Source: Naumovozyma dairenensis CBS 421
Taxonomy: Eukaryota > Ascomycota > Saccharomycetes > Saccharomycetales > Saccharomycetaceae
DNA: 64,000 nucleotides
Assembly (NCBI RefSeq): GCF_000227115.2
Contig: NC_016484.1
Location: 930,001 to 994,000, forward strand
Reading direction: 5' to 3'
In this document: in pieces, positions 60,296 to 64,000 of the stretch
How the letters are laid out: each line of letters opens with the position of its first letter
Numbering within the stretch: position 1 is the first letter of the stretch
Notes under the pieces: generated by a model
Told to the model about the DNA's origin: nothing
What the model saw: the letters and a program-made list of their open reading frames with translations, nothing else
Database searches by the model: none
Made by a program: the position numbers and the translations under genes

Positions 60296-62716
60296 ATGTC
60301 CATTCCCTCTTTGGAAGCTCTTTTGTCTAATAAAGACGAACTGATAAGCTCAATTAAAGATGACTTATTACTTTTACAAAATAAGAACAATATAACCACC
60401 ACCGGCAATGATGCTGAAGACGATCTAAACGTCTCTAAGATGGACAAAACCCCAGATGTCAACACAATTTTAACCAAAGAAACTCAACTAGCCACAGAGT
60501 TACATGATTTACAACAATTGAAAACCATATCTTCATTAATTATGGAATTTAAAACAAATTTTGAACTCTTTGAATTGGAAAATTGCTTTTATTCTTTACA
60601 ATCATTAAGGAAACAAATTGGTACCATTACCATTAATAATAATAATCCATCATTTGCAAGACAGAATTATCATTTCCAACGTTCTGTTATCGTTTACATT
60701 GATTCATTACATCTCGATTTAATATCTAGAATCTTTGAAATCATCACTTTAAAATTTTGGAATATTACCTCTGAATCTATATCATTCAATCCAAAGCTTA
60801 ATGTTCAAACAACAGATGGATTAGATGTGGAAATTGCATACGATTCCTTCATAAGTTCTATAAAAAATTTATACTTCCCAAACGATATCATAGATTCTGA
60901 ATTTTGGATTATTTCAAATGTAGAATTGAATGATTTACATGAATCTATAAGAAATAAATTACAAACCATATTCAAAGATTATATTAACTTGGATGGGGTA
61001 TCTGCTATGATAAAGAATGCAATATTCACTAATAACAAACAATTTAAATATGCAAATAATAAATTATCCATTATATCGTCATTAACTTCAATGAATCAAA
61101 CAGATTTTTTGACAACAACAATAGAAAGTTTTCAAAACATAATTACGTTCTTAAATGAAACTCTCCCTTTACAAGATCGTAACATTTTACTATCAAAATT
61201 AGGGAATACTATAACCACTGAACTATTAAAATTCGTCAAAGTTAACATTTCAAAAATCTTAAATAATGAAAACAGTAATCTTATGAAAGATCAAACATTG
61301 AAAATAAATACTGAATTGATCACATTTGCAAAACACTTTACCTTGTCATCATCATCTCATTCAGGTTTGAACAATTTCAAAAATTATGATGGACAACAAA
61401 TAATTGAATTATTGAATAATAATAGGATTTATTATAATTTACTATTAGATAATTCGTTATATGATCAAATTAAACAAATGAGAATTAAACTCGCTAATGA
61501 TACTGATCCTATATGGGATATAATCCAACTTCATCATAATGCTCAAGATAAGACTTCTCTCTCCGAAGATAAAACTAACACCGTTAAGAATAACATTGAT
61601 AATGATAATAATGATGACGACTGGAATTGGAATGAGGAAGAAGAGGAGACTACTCATAATGTTGACGGAGACGAAGGAGATGAGGATGTTGATGCCTGGG
61701 GTGATGAGATTGATCTAGAATTGGATGCTGAGAACGAATCCTTAAATAAAAAACCATTAAATCATGGTGAAAATGATGCCGCTAGCTGGAATGAAGCATG
61801 GGATATTGGGGAAGATGACATAAATATAAATAATGAAACAAATACTCGTCGTCGGAGTAGTACACAACCGAAAGTGGTCTCTAATATTGCTATTACCAAT
61901 CTACCTGAACTCTTTTCAGGAACTTTAAAAAACTTCAATACCTCTTACAAAGAAATTGGAGAAAATAATATCGATAAGGAATCTTATAATCATAAATTGA
62001 ATGTATTACAAACAGCATTTATTAGTATGACTATGCCACATTTTCAAAATGCAAATAATTGGTGGGTCTTCTACAATGATATGAAAATAATAATAAAAGA
62101 TAATGAAGAAATACCACTAACAAGGATACAAGAGTTATCATACTCTTATTTAGAAACTGAATTAAATTTGAAGAAGAAACATGTTTCTAAATTAGTTGAG
62201 AGACAATTACAATCTTTAAAAAGGAATGAAAATAACCCTAATTGGTATATTACAGAAGATGAATTATTACCATATATTAAAAGTGAAATAATTGGTCCAT
62301 TACAAAATATTAATGGAATTGATTCACAAGAGAGATCATTACTTTTTTTGAATTTCCTTTATAATCATTGTATCATCAATTCTATTTTGAAATGGGAAAT
62401 GATTTCAGATAAAAATTCAGAACATTTAAGTCATTTTTTCCAAATAATTCTGAATGAAACACATGTTGATTCTTTGGAACATTTACATTCTACTTCTAAG
62501 AATTATAAAGAGTTAAGAGAAAAGTTTAAAATAATTGGGAATTTCTTACCATTACATATGAAGGAAATCATGGAAATGTTTTACGATGGTGATTTCTATT
62601 TATTCTCAACAGAGGAAATTATCGAATGGTTAAAGTTATTGTTTGCTGATACTCCAGTAAGGAAAAATGCAATCGATGACATTAACGAAATTAGGGGAGC
62701 GGCCCTAGAAAATTGA
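60296..62716 (+). CDS. DSL1: Dsl1, ER tethering complex subunit
   Basis: Dsl1 with Tip20 and Sec39 tethers Golgi-derived COPI vesicles at the ER. The 806-residue protein has an N-terminal helical region (about 1-400). An acidic, tryptophan-containing flexible lasso lies at about 440-530 (DDDWNWNEEEE, DVDAWGDEIDLELD, ASWNEAWDIGEDDI); such Trp motifs bind COPI subunits in S. cerevisiae. A C-terminal helical domain (about 540-806) follows, ending with IIEWLKLLFADTPVRK. It is a little longer than the ~754-residue S. cerevisiae protein. The start ATG follows ACAC. Position next to SIP3 and ATX1 equals YNL258C. Confidence 0.93.
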   Translation: MSIPSLEALLSNKDELISSIKDDLLLLQNKNNITTTGNDAEDDLNVSKMDKTPDVNTILTKETQLATELHDLQQLKTISSLIMEFKTNFELFELENCFYSLQSLRKQIGTITINNNNPSFARQNYHFQRSVIVYIDSLHLDLISRIFEIITLKFWNITSESISFNPKLNVQTTDGLDVEIAYDSFISSIKNLYFPNDIIDSEFWIISNVELNDLHESIRNKLQTIFKDYINLDGVSAMIKNAIFTNNKQFKYANNKLSIISSLTSMNQTDFLTTTIESFQNIITFLNETLPLQDRNILLSKLGNTITTELLKFVKVNISKILNNENSNLMKDQTLKINTELITFAKHFTLSSSSHSGLNNFKNYDGQQIIELLNNNRIYYNLLLDNSLYDQIKQMRIKLANDTDPIWDIIQLHHNAQDKTSLSEDKTNTVKNNIDNDNNDDDWNWNEEEEETTHNVDGDEGDEDVDAWGDEIDLELDAENESLNKKPLNHGENDAASWNEAWDIGEDDININNETNTRRRSSTQPKVVSNIAITNLPELFSGTLKNFNTSYKEIGENNIDKESYNHKLNVLQTAFISMTMPHFQNANNWWVFYNDMKIIIKDNEEIPLTRIQELSYSYLETELNLKKKHVSKLVERQLQSLKRNENNPNWYITEDELLPYIKSEIIGPLQNINGIDSQERSLLFLNFLYNHCIINSILKWEMISDKNSEHLSHFFQIILNETHVDSLEHLHSTSKNYKELREKFKIIGNFLPLHMKEIMEMFYDGDFYLFSTEEIIEWLKLLFADTPVRKNAIDDINEIRGAALEN

Positions 62717-63189
62717 TATTTATTCAATTAGACGATATGTGTGTACCGAAGTCTATAGCATTTCATAACATTGCTGACTATATGTAAAGTTTAGTGAACA
62801 ATATATCATTACCTTATTTGAAATAGAATAGGTAACAAAAGTATGTAGTCTGGCTAACCAAAAAGCAGGGTGCACTTACCTACGTACTCAGATAGGGTGC
62901 ATTTTAAAATTATCGTCTATTTCTTATTTTCCTTCAGAAGGTGCCGAAACGGCTTATCTTTGTTGTTGAATGGCCGGAAATCGTTGGATATATTAGGGGA
63001 CCGAAGAAGCCGATGGAGAAGCACAAAGAGAACTCGCTTGAAGGGCTAAAAATGGTTTGACTATAAAATAGCAAGATATTGTTCTGTCTCTGTTAATTAA
63101 CGTTCCATTTATATCGGTATTTTTTAACATAAACAACAGAGATTAGTTCGGGAAAAAGAATAAAAAAATCAATTATATAACATAAGAAA
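62717..63189. promoter_or_regulatory. DSL1-ATX1 spacer with two iron-responsive cores
   Basis: A 473-base spacer with GGGTGCA (reverse of the Aft1/Aft2 core TGCACCC) at 62868-62874 and again at 62895-62901, 27 bases apart and about 290-320 bases before ATX1. Known biology: S. cerevisiae ATX1 is iron-regulated through Aft1. The base following CACCC is T rather than the preferred purine, so affinity is uncertain. Confidence 0.55.
62868..62901 (-). promoter_or_regulatory. Paired Aft1-type TGCACCC cores
   Basis: Two identical cores (TGCACCCT on the minus strand) within 34 bases upstream of ATX1. Paired sites are typical of Aft targets. The sequence is seen; function is inferred. Confidence 0.55.
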
Positions 63190-63408
63190 ATGGCAGAAAA
63201 TCATTACCAATTCAACGTTGTTATGACTTGCTCTGGTTGCTCCAATGCAATAAATAGAGTGTTGACTAAGTTGGAACCAGAAGTATCCAAGATAGACATA
63301 TCTTTAGAAGATCAAACAGTAGATGTTACGACAAGTTTGCCCTATGAAACTATATTAGAAAAGATTTCCAAGACTGGGAAAGAAGTTAAATCTTGGAAGG
63401 TACTATAG
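63190..63408 (+). CDS. ATX1: Cytosolic copper chaperone Atx1
   Basis: Small cytosolic metallochaperone that delivers Cu(I) to the Golgi P-type ATPase Ccc2 for loading of Fet3, linking copper to iron uptake. The 72-residue protein is one HMA domain with the metal site MTCSGC (MxCxxC, residues 12-17). It includes the conserved ETILEKISKTGKEV helix and ends near KSWKVL. Length equals the ~73 of S. cerevisiae. The ATG has a strong AAAATGG context. Upstream Aft-type cores fit iron regulation. Confidence 0.97.
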   Translation: MAENHYQFNVVMTCSGCSNAINRVLTKLEPEVSKIDISLEDQTVDVTTSLPYETILEKISKTGKEVKSWKVL

Positions 63409-64000
63409 AGCAGAAATAGAAGGAGGATATAAATGATTGCTTACTACATGGCATGTTTTATTATTATTATATATTCGAAATACGTACCCTTTTTCCAAAG
63501 GGGTAATTATATTTACATATTGGATTTTAACTTTAACTTAAATTAATTTCAAAACTTTTTGAAACTCAATCCTTTTAAATATGAAAATTATATAAAATAA
63601 CATGTCAGGTTGACATTGGATTGAGCTCCGTTTGTTCTTTATATCATAGTTCTGGAATGAAGAAAGGTACACAAGGCCCGTTAAAATATTTACTTAACAA
63701 ATTTTGAATCAATATGTTCTTTGACTAGTTACGAAAAGATCTGAAGGCCACAAAGCAAACACTAGAAGAAAACAATTTTACATGATAATCTAGTTTAACT
63801 TTAAATATTAACATTAATATTAATATACGCATCTAATGATACTATCATTATTGTTATTATGATTTTTTCTTATTCCATCCGGGTAACAGTAACTTACTTA
63901 ATAAAACTTAATTTCCAGCTTACATAATGAATGGAATGGAATGAAGAGATGCGACATCAATAATTAATTCAAAGGTGGGTAGCAAAAGTGATACTATAAT
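63409..64000. other. Region after ATX1 to window end
   Basis: 592 bases of AT-rich DNA with an ATTAATATTAATATA stretch (about 63811) and a Reb1-type CGGGTAA (63880-63886). The next ancestral gene, LTO1 (YNL260C), does not begin inside the window. Nothing else is seen. Confidence 0.4.
63880..63886 (-). promoter_or_regulatory. Reb1-type site (CGGGTAA)
   Basis: Reverse match to TTACCCG near the window end; a possible promoter site for the next gene to the right. Confidence 0.35.

Overview
The window is nuclear DNA of a budding yeast of the family Saccharomycetaceae. Genes are compact and almost intron-free, intergenic DNA is AT-rich, and the one intron found has GTATGT and TACTAAC signals. From memory of the Saccharomyces cerevisiae gene list, the order and strand of the housekeeping genes reproduce the left arm of chromosome XIV, YNL241C to YNL259C, without rearrangement: ZWF1, ATG2, SLA2, SUI1, CWC25, VPS75, CRS1 (YNL247W), RPA49, RAD50, NRD1, MRPL17, TEX1, RTC4, GIS2, FOL1, SIP3, DSL1, ATX1. 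The only ancestral gene missing inside the block is MPA43 (YNL249C), expected between RPA49 and RAD50. HYR/IFF-type adhesins and a lost gene fit a post-genome-duplication lineage such as Naumovozyma or Kazachstania, but the genus is an inference.

Region by region: 1-24.8 kb is a dense conserved block (pentose phosphate entry, autophagy lipid transfer, endocytosis, translation initiation, splicing, histone chaperone, Cys-tRNA synthetase, Pol I subunit, DNA repair, RNA termination). 24.8-27.2 kb is a gene-poor stretch with two decayed LTR-like sequences. 27.2-29.8 kb carries MRPL17 and TEX1. 29.8-49.6 kb is an insertion of about 19.7 kb relative to S. cerevisiae, placed between TEX1 and RTC4. 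It holds three tandem, same-strand cell-wall adhesin genes with related N-terminal domains but different tandem-repeat stalks, long spacers of 2.4-4.6 kb, a third LTR-like relic, a decayed reading frame and a few orphan ORFs. 49.6-64 kb returns to the conserved block (RTC4, GIS2, FOL1, SIP3, DSL1, ATX1).

The conserved genes are not an operon; they are independent transcription units. Regulatory sequence is readable in places: RRPE plus PAC before RPA49, paired Aft1-type cores before ATX1, Reb1-type sites in two divergent promoters, and a poor AUG context for SUI1 that fits eIF1 autoregulation.

The accessory part is the adhesin array. All three genes encode a related signal peptide and a HYR/IFF-like N-terminal domain. 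Gene 2 carries 162-bp repeats that run into two assembly gaps, and gene 3 carries 81-bp repeats. Genes 2 and 3 end in the same short Cys-containing tail with no hydrophobic GPI signal, and gene 1 lacks that tail. A second unexplained structure is a nested inverted repeat at about 59.5 kb, upstream of DSL1. No tRNA, rRNA, CRISPR array or complete transposon was recognised by eye.
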